Shown: piece by piece, positions 1 through 10,500 of the stretch | Layout: each line of letters starts with the position of its first letter | Numbering within the stretch: position 1 is the stretch's first letter | Assembly: GCF_042611095.1 (NCBI RefSeq) | Contig: NZ_JBHFPV010000001.1 | Location: 1,488,001-1,552,000 of the forward strand | Source of the DNA: Meishania litoralis | GTDB taxonomy: Bacteria > Bacteroidota > Bacteroidia > Flavobacteriales > Flavobacteriaceae | Direction: 5' to 3' | Length of the DNA: 64,000 nt | Position numbers and translations under genes: made by a program | The notes under the pieces: generated by a model | Told to the model about the DNA's origin: nothing | Databases searched by the model: none | Seen by the model: the letters and a program-made list of their open reading frames with translations, nothing else

Positions 1-290
1 AAAAGACCAAGAACGAAAGTGAGGAGGTGCCGCGTTTCAAAGTGGCATTGGGCGTGGTGCCCGATTATCTTTTTGACGGTGAAGGCATGCGCATCGACGG
101 GGTAAGCGAAGATAAGCCCGCAGAGAAGGCCGGACTCCAAAAAGGGGACATCGTTGTCAAGCTAGGCGATAGTATCATAGTTGATATGATGAGCTACATG
201 AGGGCCTTATCTACTTTTGAAGAAGGAAATTCCACCAAGGTCATCGTAGATCGAAACGGAGAGAAAATAGAAACCGAAATTACCTTTTAA
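1..290 (+). CDS. C-terminal part of a PDZ-containing peptidase (partial)
   Basis: The reading frame is open from the left edge of the window, so the start lies outside; the internal GTG at 27 is not a real start. About 95 residues are visible. They form a PDZ domain with the carboxylate-binding-type start GVVPDY, the central EKAGLQKGDIV and a terminal strand ending in TEITF. In Flavobacteriaceae this kind of C-terminal PDZ commonly ends M28/PA-domain zinc aminopeptidases, so a secreted M28 peptidase is the most likely identity, but no catalytic residues are in view. The stop is followed 42 bases later by dusB on the same strand. Confidence 0.7.
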   Translation, partial: KTKNESEEVPRFKVALGVVPDYLFDGEGMRIDGVSEDKPAEKAGLQKGDIVVKLGDSIIVDMMSYMRALSTFEEGNSTKVIVDRNGEKIETEITF

Positions 291-332
291 AAATTTCCTA
301 AATTTGCAACCCCTTAAAAATCAGTGGTTCGA

Positions 333-1328
333 ATGCCCAAAATAGGCGACATACAACTTCCCGAATTCCCATTGCTTCTTGCCCCCATGGAAGATGTTAG
401 CGACCCTCCCTTTCGCGCCTTGTGCAAAGAACAGGGCGCCGATGTCGTTTACACTGAATTTATTTCTTCCGAAGGCCTGATCCGTGATGCCGCCAAAAGC
501 GTCATGAAGCTCGACATTTACGAAAAAGAACGTCCCGTGGGCATCCAGATTTTCGGAGCGAACTTAGATTCAATGCTACAATCAGTAGACATCGTTGAAA
601 AATCAAATCCCGATATCATCGATATCAATTTCGGCTGCCCGGTGAAGAAAGTGGTAAGCAAAGGTGCCGGGGCAGGCATTCTGAAAGATATTGATTTAAT
701 GGTCTCATTGACCAAGGCGATGGTCGAAAGGACCAAGCTTCCCATAACGGTAAAGACACGGTTGGGCTGGGACGAGAATTCGATAAAAATTGTCGAGGTC
801 GCCGAGAAGTTGCAAGATGTGGGCTGTAAGGCCATTGCGATCCATGGGCGAACCCGTGCCCAAATGTATAAGGGCGAAGCCGACTGGAAACCCATTGCCG
901 AAGTAAAGAACAACCCTCGCATGCATATTCCGGTCTTTGGTAATGGTGATGTCGATACACCCGAGGCGGCCATGCGAATGCGCGATGAATTCGGTCTTGA
1001 CGGGGCTATGGTCGGCCGTGCGAGTATTGGCTATCCTTGGTTTTTCAAAGAAGTGAAACACTTCTTCGAGACGGGCACGCATTTGGCACCCCCGACCATG
1101 GAGGAACGGGTCGAAGCGGCAAGAAGACATTTACAAATGGCCATCGATTGGAAAGGAGAAAAACTTGGAGTATTCGAAACACGAAGGCATTACACCAACT
1201 ATTTTAAGGGAATTCCGAACTTCAAGGAATACCGAATGAAGATGGTTACCAGCAATGAGTCGTCAGATGTGTTCGCCGCTTTTGATGAGGTATTGGATAA
1301 GTTTGCCAACTACGAGTTCGCAAACTAG
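333..1328 (+). CDS. dusB: tRNA-dihydrouridine synthase
   Basis: FMN-dependent enzyme that reduces uridines to dihydrouridine in the tRNA D-loop. The protein (331 residues) begins with the family's PLLLAPMEDVSDPPFR FMN-binding strand, has the catalytic cysteine in NFGCPVKKV followed by GAGAGILK, the TVKTRLGW strand, AIHGRTRAQMYKG and GNGDVDTPEAA, and ends in the usual helical C-terminal domain. The in-frame GTG at 324 would add three residues; the ATG at 333 fits the family better. The stop overlaps the stop of the convergent ABC permease gene by 4 bases. Confidence 0.93.
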   Translation: MPKIGDIQLPEFPLLLAPMEDVSDPPFRALCKEQGADVVYTEFISSEGLIRDAAKSVMKLDIYEKERPVGIQIFGANLDSMLQSVDIVEKSNPDIIDINFGCPVKKVVSKGAGAGILKDIDLMVSLTKAMVERTKLPITVKTRLGWDENSIKIVEVAEKLQDVGCKAIAIHGRTRAQMYKGEADWKPIAEVKNNPRMHIPVFGNGDVDTPEAAMRMRDEFGLDGAMVGRASIGYPWFFKEVKHFFETGTHLAPPTMEERVEAARRHLQMAIDWKGEKLGVFETRRHYTNYFKGIPNFKEYRMKMVTSNESSDVFAAFDEVLDKFANYEFAN

Positions 1329-2527
1329 GCCAACAGCTTTTTGGTCACCCTGCTACTTGCGATTTTAGAAGCGATTAGGCCGAGTATTACGATCGTTGCC
1401 ATAACGATAAGTACATTGACAACCTGATATTCAACGGGATAGGCGAGACTGGGGGTTATCTTTAACCACCCGAAGACCAATTGCGACCAAACCAACAACG
1501 ATGCCAAAAGCACCCCTATCATACCGCCAAGGCTGGTGACCAAAACCCCTTGAACAAAGTAAATTCTTCGAATTTCCTTGATCGTGGTTCCTAGGCCATA
1601 AAGGGTTTTTGAGTTTTGCTGCTTATCAAGGATCATCATGATAATCGCACCGACCACATTGAACAAGGCGATTATCAGCACCAGCGTAAATATGAGGTAG
1701 GTCGCCAGGTTTTCGGTATTGAGCATGCGGTGCAATGAAATGTTTTGTTCTTCGCGGTCCCGAAGTATAATGTTGTTGTCGAAAACGGTGGCCACTTCTT
1801 GCTTGATTTGGCTTATATCGGCATCGGACTTCAATTTGAAATTGATGCCCGAAATCTGGGTACTGTCTTTTTCGAGTAAGGCCTGTACCAAAGGCAGTTC
1901 GGCAAAAACGAACCTTTTATCCAAATTTTCCTCCACCGAATAAACACCTCCGATAATTAACGGAACGGTATTATATAAGTTTGATGGATTTCCTTGCAGG
2001 ACCGAGCCTTTACCCGGTTTAAACGCAACTATTTCCAAGGGGTTGCGAACTTGATTAGGGGTCAGGTTGAGAATATCGACAATTCCCCAACCTGCGACAC
2101 CGACACCGGCACTTATCGCCCACTTACCGACGGAGATGGTACTATCGACGCCTGTTGCCCTGGCATATCGCTCATCGACTCCTTTGATTTCGGCGATATG
2201 GCCAATTTTTCGGTGAGAGAGGTAAACTTTTTCTTGAATTTCTTTGGAATAAACAGCGACACCATCAATTTGCCGCAAAGCATGTTCTTGGTTCGCATCG
2301 ATGGAAAAAAACTTTCCGGTAGCGGGTAGTGCCTTTAGGTCGGGGTCGAACGATTTACTGAAAGAAAGACTGAAAGTCTTTAGACCGGCAAATCCCGACA
2401 GTACAATGAACAAGGCCGCCGAGCCGATGACAATGACCAGAAAAGTGATGAAATTGATAATGTTCACCGCATTTTGACTGCTCTTCGAGCGGATGTAACG
2501 TTTGGCGATATATAGGGGAAAGTTCAA
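1325..2527 (-). CDS. ABC transporter permease, FtsX/LolC-E (MacB) type
   Basis: Inner-membrane permease of 400 residues with the four-helix FtsX-like topology: one N-terminal membrane helix (about residues 21-45), a large periplasmic domain of about 220 residues, then three C-terminal helices (from about 275). The opening FPLYIAKRYIRSKSSQNAVNIIN is typical of flavobacterial LolC/LolE homologues, which release lipoproteins from the inner membrane. No ATPase lies beside it, so the partner must be elsewhere. It follows rbfA with a 12-base gap and is probably co-transcribed with it, a common arrangement in Flavobacteriia. A role in lipoprotein release is inferred from family membership. Confidence 0.85.
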   Translation of the reverse strand: MNFPLYIAKRYIRSKSSQNAVNIINFITFLVIVIGSAALFIVLSGFAGLKTFSLSFSKSFDPDLKALPATGKFFSIDANQEHALRQIDGVAVYSKEIQEKVYLSHRKIGHIAEIKGVDERYARATGVDSTISVGKWAISAGVGVAGWGIVDILNLTPNQVRNPLEIVAFKPGKGSVLQGNPSNLYNTVPLIIGGVYSVEENLDKRFVFAELPLVQALLEKDSTQISGINFKLKSDADISQIKQEVATVFDNNIILRDREEQNISLHRMLNTENLATYLIFTLVLIIALFNVVGAIIMMILDKQQNSKTLYGLGTTIKEIRRIYFVQGVLVTSLGGMIGVLLASLLVWSQLVFGWLKITPSLAYPVEYQVVNVLIVMATIVILGLIASKIASSRVTKKLLA

Positions 2528-2539
2528 CCTGATTTGAAG

Positions 2540-2932
2540 TTACGACTTTTTTCTTTTAGGCAACAGATCCCTATTTTTTATGGGGTTTTCTTCGCCTTTC
2601 AATGACTTTTCTATGTTTTCGATATAGTCCAACGAATCGTCTATAAAAAAGAGCAGTTCGGGCACACGGCGCAATTGATGTCGGGTGCGTTGTGAAAGTT
2701 CGTGCTTGATCAAGGGCCGGTTCGATTGAATGCCCTCCATCAAAGATTGGGCATCCTTGTTCGGAAAGATGCTCAAGTATACTTTGGCGATCGACAGGTC
2801 GGTGGTCACGGTTACCTTGGTGACCGAAATGATCGTGCCTCGCAGTCCCCCATCAATGGCGGCCCGTTGTAAAATATCGACAATATCCCTTTGAATGACC
2901 CCTGCGATCTTTTTTTGGCGCTGTGTTTCCAT
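2540..2932 (-). CDS. rbfA: Ribosome-binding factor A
   Basis: 30S maturation factor, 130 residues, KH-like fold. Visible family features are the N-terminal QRQKKIAGVIQRDIVDIL helix, the VTKVTVTTDLSIAKVYLSIF strand pair, the H-E-L-S-Q-R-T-R helix and the RRVPELLFFIDDSLDY strand. The start ATG sits 52 bases from the divergent methylmalonyl-CoA epimerase gene, so the short gap must carry both promoters. Confidence 0.93.
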   Translation of the reverse strand: METQRQKKIAGVIQRDIVDILQRAAIDGGLRGTIISVTKVTVTTDLSIAKVYLSIFPNKDAQSLMEGIQSNRPLIKHELSQRTRHQLRRVPELLFFIDDSLDYIENIEKSLKGEENPIKNRDLLPKRKKS

Positions 2933-2983
2933 GGGGCAAAAATACGGATAGTATTGCGTATTTTAGTGGTTTAAAGCGATATC

Positions 2984-3409
2984 GTGAATAAAATCGAACA
3001 TATCGGAATAGCTGTTGAAAACCTCAAAGCGTCCAATGGGCTGTTCAAGAAATTATTGGGCACTGCCCATTATAAGGTCGAGGAGGTTTTATCGGAAGGG
3101 GTCAGGACCTCTTTTTTTCAGGTAGGCCCCAATAAAATTGAATTGTTGGAAGCCATCAACGACGAAAGTCCGATAGCGAAATTTTTGAAAAAGAAGGGAG
3201 AAGGCGTCCATCATATCGCTTTCGCCGTTGAGGATATCGAATCGGAAATGGAACGTCTCAAAGAACAAGGTTTCACACTGTTAAACGACAGGCCCAAAAG
3301 GGGGGCGGACAACAAGTTGGTGGCTTTCGTACACCCTAAAACCGCCAATGGGGTATTGGTCGAACTGTGCCAAGAGGCCCCGCAGATGGATCCCCTTCAA
3401 AAGGGATAG
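2984..3409 (+). CDS. mce: Methylmalonyl-CoA epimerase
   Basis: Interconverts (R)- and (S)-methylmalonyl-CoA in the propionyl-CoA/succinyl-CoA route. 141 residues forming two glyoxalase-fold modules; metal ligands are visible as His in KIEHIGIAV, Glu in NKIELLEA, His in GVHHIAFAV and Glu in GVLVELCQE. The start is GTG at 2984; no ATG gives the complete first beta strand. No mutase gene is adjacent. Confidence 0.92.
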   Translation: MNKIEHIGIAVENLKASNGLFKKLLGTAHYKVEEVLSEGVRTSFFQVGPNKIELLEAINDESPIAKFLKKKGEGVHHIAFAVEDIESEMERLKEQGFTLLNDRPKRGADNKLVAFVHPKTANGVLVELCQEAPQMDPLQKG

Positions 3410-3527
3410 GGGTCTTAAAAGTTGTTCGGCATGCTGTATAATCAAAAGAAAAATGTAATTTTGCCATCCTCAAAAACACTTTTCATCAATGGGATTTGTG
3501 TTTTGAGTTTTGTCGCTTTGGCGACAG

Positions 3528-3601
3528 GGTCCTATAGCTCAGTTGGTTAGAGCACCTGACTCATAATCAGGTGGTCCCTGGTTCGAGCCCAGGTGGGACC
3601 A
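3528..3601 (+). tRNA. tRNA with CAT anticodon (elongator Met or Ile2)
   Basis: A full cloverleaf can be drawn by eye: acceptor GGTCCTA paired with TGGGACC (one G-U pair), D arm AGCTCAGTTGGTTAGAGC, anticodon stem CCTGA/TCAGG with loop CTCATAA (anticodon CAT), T arm CCTGG-TTCGAGC-CCAGG, discriminator A at 3601. CCA is not encoded. The lack of initiator features leaves elongator Met or lysidine-modified Ile2; sequence alone here does not settle it. A TAATTTTG (-7-type) box at 3456-3463 lies upstream at a suitable distance. Confidence 0.95.
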
Positions 3602-3611
3602 CATCATGCAG

Positions 3612-3645
3612 AAAACCCGCACCGAGAGGTGCGGGTTTTTGTGTT
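3612..3645 (+). terminator. Intrinsic terminator after the tRNA
   Basis: Perfect stem AACCCGCACC/GGTGCGGGTT with a GAGA loop followed by a T run. It lies 10 bases after the tRNA; the reverse complement also carries an A/T tract, so it may serve the convergent PorP/SprF gene as well. Confidence 0.85.
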
Positions 3646-3678
3646 TTTTTCCAGAAATGAAAAAAGCTTTCTGTTCGA

Positions 3679-4566
3679 TTATAACATAAGTCTCATAAAC
3701 AGTTCGTGGGTGCCTGCATTCAGGCCCGATAATTCACTTGACGTAGCCATTTCATAGGCATAGCCCAAATTAAAGCCGTTGCCGACCTTGAACATGAACA
3801 AAGCGCTAATGCTTTCATCATATCTATATCCGACTCCGAGATGAAATTTTGAATTAAAATCGGCAATTGCGGTCGCTTCATAAGAAATAGGCGAGGCATC
3901 TACGTAGCGTAGCATTCCTATGGCCTGCATGCTTATTCTATTTGTCAAAAAGAAGGTATATCCACCAGAGAGATACGCGTGCATTCTATCAGTACCTAAA
4001 AAAGCGTCGCCATTACGTTCTTGAAGGCGCTTTGGACTTAAGATCTTAGGAGCCGAAAGCGATAGAAAGTATCTTCCGTTTTTTAAATAGGCCCCTGCTC
4101 CAACATTTGGTGTAAAACGACTCTCATAGTCCATCAATGTGCCGTCCTGTCCAATGCCGTATGTAATCAAACCTTGCGTGTTAGCATCATACGAATTTGC
4201 ACTGCCTTTGATACCAAAATACAAGCGGTTATTTGCATCGAGATCTATATGGTATGAAAAATCGATTGCAAACCAGGTTTGGGTCTCAATAAAGGTTCTA
4301 TCGTTCAGTATTGACACACCAAGCCCAACCCTTTTGCCAACGGGCATGCCAAAGATGGCGCTTTGGCTCTCGGGGGCACCTTCGACCCCCGACCATTGAC
4401 TTCGTACACCCAAAATGAAATCGACTCCTTCAGAGCTACCGGCAAAGGCCGGATTATAAATATTCATGTTGTAACGGTAAAAACTGTAGTTTGGGTCTTG
4501 TTGTGCACTCAGGGAATATGAGATTACGAACATCAAAATTATAAGTAAGTTGGTTATGCGTTTCAT
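3679..4566 (-). CDS. PorP/SprF family T9SS membrane protein
   Basis: 295-residue outer-membrane protein with an N-terminal signal peptide (KRITNLLIILMFVISYSLSAQ), the family hallmark QDPNYSFYRYNMNIYNPAFAGS, and repeated amphipathic beta strands ending in HELFMRLML. PorP/SprF proteins work with the type IX secretion system and are required for secretion or anchoring of partner proteins carrying the type-B C-terminal sorting domain. This gene starts 12 bases after the stop of exactly such a protein (the 2195-residue adhesin), so the pair is very probably co-transcribed and functionally matched; the pairing is inference from context and family knowledge. Confidence 0.93.
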   Translation of the reverse strand: MKRITNLLIILMFVISYSLSAQQDPNYSFYRYNMNIYNPAFAGSSEGVDFILGVRSQWSGVEGAPESQSAIFGMPVGKRVGLGVSILNDRTFIETQTWFAIDFSYHIDLDANNRLYFGIKGSANSYDANTQGLITYGIGQDGTLMDYESRFTPNVGAGAYLKNGRYFLSLSAPKILSPKRLQERNGDAFLGTDRMHAYLSGGYTFFLTNRISMQAIGMLRYVDASPISYEATAIADFNSKFHLGVGYRYDESISALFMFKVGNGFNLGYAYEMATSSELSGLNAGTHELFMRLML

Positions 4567-4578
4567 GCTTATATTGGT

Positions 4579-7500
4579 TTAGTAGTTTATAAATATCCAG
4601 CCTTGTATGGGAGTGGAACCATTTCCGAGATCGATTATGTATAAATAGGAGCCCGAGGGCAGTTTTTCCCTATTGCGGTTATAGAATCCTTCCCAATCAT
4701 TGCCGTACCCCTTGGTGGCAAAGACTTCATGCCCCCAGCGGTTGTATACTTTTACCGTATTGTTGAGATAATTCTCGATACCTGGCACGACCCAAGCATC
4801 GTTGACCCCATCACCGTTTGGCGTAAAGGCCTCTGCGGGTACAATGGCAGGTTCACTATGGGTAGGGAAATCATCCTCACTGTCCACAACACCGTCGTTG
4901 TCATCATCGGTATCGGCATTGTCGCCGACACCATCACCATCATTGTCAGTGTCTTCTGAGCTATCCGTTGGAAATGCGTCCTGTGTATCGGGTGTGCCAT
5001 CGTTGTCGTCATCGTCATCTGCATTGTCGCCTGTTCCATCTCCATCGGTATCGGTATCTTCTGTTGGATCCCATGGGAAGGCATCTTCTGAATCTACAAT
5101 TCCATCGTTGTCATCATCATCATCTGAATTGTCTCCCTGTCCGTCCCCATCACTATCCACACTTTCGTTAGGATCATTGGGAAAGGCATCTTCCGCATCT
5201 GGAACACCATCGTTGTCAGCATCTGTGATCTCGCCATTTGGATAGGTATCCTCGTCATTGGGTATTCCATCGCCGTCAATATCATTATCCGTATTGTCGC
5301 CGGTTCCGTCACCATCGGTATCGGTATCCTCCGAATCATCCAATGGGAAATCGTCATTCGTATCGGGGGTGCCGTCGTTGTCATCGTCGGTATCGGCATT
5401 GTCGCCGGTTCCGTCACCATCGGTATCGGTGTCCTCCGAATCATCCAACGGGAAATCGTCATCGGAATCCGGTGTGCCGTCGTTGTCATCGTCGGTATCG
5501 GCATTGTCGCCGGTTCCGTCACCATCGGTATCGGTGTCCTCCGAATCATCCAACGGGAAATCGTCATCGGAATCCGGTGTGCCGTCGTTGTCATCATCGG
5601 TATCGGCATTATCGCCCGTTCCGTCACCATCGGTATCGGTGTCCTCCGAATCATCCAACGGGAAATCGTCATCGGAATCCGGTGTGCCGTCGTTGTCATC
5701 ATCGGTATCGGCATTATCGCCCGTTCCGTCACCATCGGTATCGGTGTCCTCCGAATCATCCAACGGGAAATCGTCATCGGAATCCGGCGTGCCGTCGTTG
5801 TCGTCATCGGTATCGGCATTGTCCCCGGTTCCGTCACCATCCGTGTCCGTATCCTCATTCTCATCCAACGGGAAGTCGTCTTCTGAATCCGGGGTACCGT
5901 CATTGTCATCGTCGGTATCGGCATTGTCGCCCGTTCCGTCACCATCGGTATCGGTATCCTCCGAATCATCCAACGGGAAATCGTCATCGGTATCCGAAGT
6001 GCCGTCGTTGTCATCGTCGGTATCGGCATTGTCGCCGGTTCCGTCACCATCGGTGTCGGTATCCTCTGCGGGATCCAATGGGAAATCGTCATCCGTATCC
6101 GGGGTACCGTCATTGTCATCGTCGGTATCGCATACATTGCCTTCTCCGTCAGAATCGGTATCCAATTGGTCTGCATTTGCAATTGAAACACAATTGTCTA
6201 CTGGGTCAAGAATACTATCGCCATCTGAATCGGTATCATCATCGGTCAATGTGATGGCCACGGACTTGTCAGCAAGAGCATCAAAAGCATCGTCGGAACC
6301 TGCACCGTTCACTGAAACTGTAATCGTTACGGAATCGTCTCTATCTATATCATCGTCCACCCCTGTTACGGTAACGGTCTGTGGGGTGTCCCAATTTGCT
6401 GAAGTGAAGGTCAGTTGCGCTGCGCTTACGGTTGCTTCATTGTTGTCATCGCTAGAAATATCGAAGGCCACATTGCTTGTGGGTTGCGTATCCAATACCA
6501 CGGTAAAGGTGTCCGTGCCCGCGTTTTCATCTATGGTCAAGGCGGTCTCGCTTACGGTGTACGCCGCGGTGTCATCATCGGTCAAGGTGATGGCCACGGA
6601 CTGGTCCGCAAGGGCATCGAAGCTGTCATCGGAGCCTGCACCGTTCACCGCTATGGTGATCGTTGCGCTGTCGCCACGGTCAATATCGTCGTCCACGCCC
6701 GTTACGGTAACGGTCTGAGGGGTGTCCCAATTTGCTGAAGTGAAGGTCAGTTGCGCTGCGCTTACGGTGGCTTCATTGGTGTCATCACTGGAAACGTCGA
6801 AGACCACGTCATTGGTAGGTTCGCTGTCCAGCACCACGGTAAAGGTGTCCGTGCCAGCGTTTTCATTCATGGTCAAGGTGGTCTCACTCACGGTATAGGC
6901 TGCCGTATCGTCATTGGTAAGGGTTATGGCCACTGTTTTTTCGTCCAAACCTTCTAGGGCTCCCACAGTATTGACATCATCTACCGTAACTGAAATCGTA
7001 GCAGTATCATCCCTATAAATATCATCATTGATACCGGTCACCGTTACCGTTTGTGGGGTATTCCAATTGGCAGGAGTAAATGTCAATGGTGTTGGTCCTG
7101 CCGTCGCTTCTGCGGTATCACTACTGGCAACATCCAAAACAATATTACCATTTGGCATTGCATCCATCACCACTGTAAAGGTGGCCGTACCACCATCTTC
7201 ATCTATGGTGAGCGCGGTTTGGTCCAATACAAATTCAGGGATATCGTTCACAACGACCTTTATTTCTAGTTGCGAACTTCCTGAATCGTCAGTTGCCACT
7301 ACGGTAACCTCATAGGTATTATCTGAGCCGTCATCCTGTGGACTCTCAAAATCGGGTGCAGAAATAAATGTTAATACACCCGTGTTTACATCAATGGCGA
7401 ACAAATCGTTATCGCTACCGCTGACCAGGGAAAATGTGATTCCCACGTCAGTTGCTCCACCATCCCCATCGTTGGCATCGACATCGGTGATAGCCACAGT

Positions 7501-10500
7501 ACTATTTTCATCAAAATCTATGCTGGCTTGTAGATTGTATTGGTGCACTTCTCCTGTGGCACCAGTAACATAAAACCGGCCACCATTATTGTCAAATGCA
7601 AGGGCATACGGGTTGCCTTCTTGGCCATCTGTATCAAAAGGGATACCTACAAATGTAAGGCTGGCGATATCATAGGGAGTGGACAGGTCATATTCCAAAA
7701 GTTCGCCACCAATGGAAATAACAAACAGTTTGGAGCCATCGTTATTGAAATCGATCTCCATGTGATTCGAGGATTGACTTATCGAATGTGATGTATTGGT
7801 ATAGCTCGCTGTGCTTACATCATAATTTGTACTGAGGTTATATTCAAAGATTATGGAGTTCGTTGATAGTAAGAACATTTTTGATCCATCTGCATTGAAG
7901 GTCATATCTGCATAGGAACCCGTTTCTGAAAATGCAACTGATTGGCCAAGCGAGGCTGTAGAAATATCGTAAGGGGTGCTCATGACATATTCCACAACAT
8001 TGTTGCCACCATTATATCCCACATAAAGGATTTTGGTGCCATCGTCATTAAAAGTGATGCCGGTAGTTCTACCACTCATCCCGTTCAATGAATCCTCATA
8101 ACTTGCCGTACCAATATCAAATGGGGTAGAAAGTATATATTCTGCAATCTCACTTGGAAATATTCCACTAACAAACATTTTGGTGCCATCGTTGTTAAAA
8201 GTAATGCCGTAGGCATTGGGCAATTGAGGCTGTATATTAAGGTCTTGTGCAAAAACGGCCGCACCGACCGCAAAAGCAGAAGTTGGAGACGTAAATACAG
8301 GGTCTTGAAAGATATAGGTAAATCCATTGGCCGTGGCCATGCCGCCTGCAGTGGTCACCGCTATAGCACCAGTTGCTCCTGTGCCCACAGTGGCCGTAAT
8401 CTGGGTGGATGAATCCACGGTGTAGGAGGCAGCATCGGTGCCACCAAAAGTTACTTGGGTGGCACCGTCAAAATTGTTTCCAGTAATAACAATCGTATCT
8501 CCTTCTTCACCATCCGTAGGGGTGAAATTCGTTATTGTTGGCTCTGGTAAAGCAGTAATGTCTTCTAATTCCTGTGATGTCAGGGCCTTATCAACGATAA
8601 CCATATCATCAAGACACCCTGAAAAATATTCCCAAGTAGTTGATGATTGGTTATAGTTATTTGTGTATGCAAAGCCCAACTGATTAAATGACATATCCAA
8701 ATGATTCACCGCAGCGCCTGTAGTACTTGCTTCAACAACGCCATCTACATAAATAGTTACCGTGTTTGAACTGGCAGTAAAATCTACTTGGTGCCAATTA
8801 CCATCATTGACCGGGTTTGTAGATATAGCCTGAATTGCTGCCGGGGTAGTTGTCCATAAAGTACCTTTTAGCTTTCCGTCATTAGTTATCATTAAAATTG
8901 GAATCCAATTAGTGGGTGTATTGGCAGTATTCGCTGCAACATTTTGATAACCTAAGATTGCACCAGTTGATGTTGTTTTAAAACGTAGTGATATGGTAAA
9001 CTCCGACAGATTTCGTATTAGATTGTTAGGCAGTTCTACATATCCTGGCCCATTGTCAAAACAAATAGCTTGGCCTTGAGCACCCGTTTGATAGGTCAGT
9101 GAATTTACCACAGTTCCATCGTGATTGTTTTCGGTTTCATCCAACGCGTCGCCTTCAAAATCATATTGTGCCACTTTAAAGATGAAACCCGTTTCGGAGT
9201 CATTTCCCGCAGGATTGCTCACGCTTATACTTCCTGAAGCCCCAGTATCGACCACGGCCGAAATTTGAGTATCGGAATCAATGGTAAAACTTTTTGCAGC
9301 AATACTACCGAATGATACTGCTGTTGTGCCTGTAAAACCGGTTCCCGTTATAGTCACGGTTTCCCCATTGCCTGCTAATTTAGGGTCAAAACTAGTAATG
9401 ACAGGTGCATCCAAGATAGATACACTTCCTTCATTACTAAAAGTATTTCCGCAACTACCACTGGTCAGTTGAGCCCTAAAGAGGGTTTTTGTGGTTATAT
9501 TGGAGTAATTGTAAGTTGTGGAGGTATTGGCAATATTGTCCCAGATAATACCATTATCCGTAGATTGTTGCCATTTGACAACTGTACCGGTATGCCCGGA
9601 CAAGGTCAACGTACCGCTATTTGTTGTTGATCCATGCACCGCAGAACTGACCTGTCCGCCAGTGGGTGGTGTACCACTTACTACCGTAATTTCTTTTGAA
9701 GATGATGCGACCGAGGACCCGCACGCAGCGATTCCGACAACTACCCTGTAGTAATGGGTTCCGGTTGACGCAATGGTCTCATTCAAAGTGGTGCTTGTAT
9801 TGGCAATATCCGTCCAATTTATATTATCGGTGGAACGTTGCCATTTTTCTATATCACCGTTCTGCCCTGAAACTTGAAGCTCCACATCAGATCCAGCACA
9901 AATTGTGGTGTTTTCAGCAAAAACATTCCCCGCATTGGCTTCTAGAACATAAATGGGTGTACTGGAAGTAATCAAATTGGCACAATTTGTAGGGGCATTG
10001 GTGTTTACCACGGCCCTATAATAGGTAGTGGTAGAAATATTGGTGACCGTTAAACTGGTGGTGGTATTGTTTATTGTAGTGGGGGTATCGATAAAATTGT
10101 TATCCGAGCTTTCCCATCTCACCACACTGCCATCAAGTCCGTTAAGTGTTAAAACCGTCGAATTGGAACCTGCGCATACTGAAACGTCTCCGCCCGTAAT
10201 ATTTCCTCCAGGCGCTCCATTTATGGCGATATCTTTAGTAAAAAGGGGAGTAGAGGTAGTTTGATCATTGGGCATACCACCAAATTCCATGATGCCCACA
10301 ATGTTTGAACTGTCAGGAAAATCATTCCAATCCCCAGCTCCAGAATATACGTGCCCAAACGACTCACCGGGAGTTCCATTGTTATAATCATTGGGTTCAC
10401 CGGTTCTCCAATTCTGAAACACTCCCGGAACACTATTGCCATTACCATTGGCAGTTGTTATCTGGGTACCTTTTTCCGGGCCGGTGACCCAATAAAACTT

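Noticed and set aside
518..1130. Three minus-strand ORFs inside dusB
   Set aside because: Antisense shadows with no domain features; dusB is complete on the plus strand.
3528..3660. tRNA as an integration site for a genomic island
   Set aside because: No duplicated tRNA 3' end, integrase or att-like repeat is visible in the following kilobases.
4870..6250. Regular repeats considered as a CRISPR-like array
   Set aside because: Units are contiguous, 105 bp, without unique spacers, and are translated in frame as part of the adhesin.
5258..6718. Long open frames on the plus strand (Ser/Pro/Val-rich and Arg/His-rich proteins)
   Set aside because: They are shadows of the thrombospondin-3 repeats on the minus strand; the repeat unit length is a multiple of three, which keeps all frames open.
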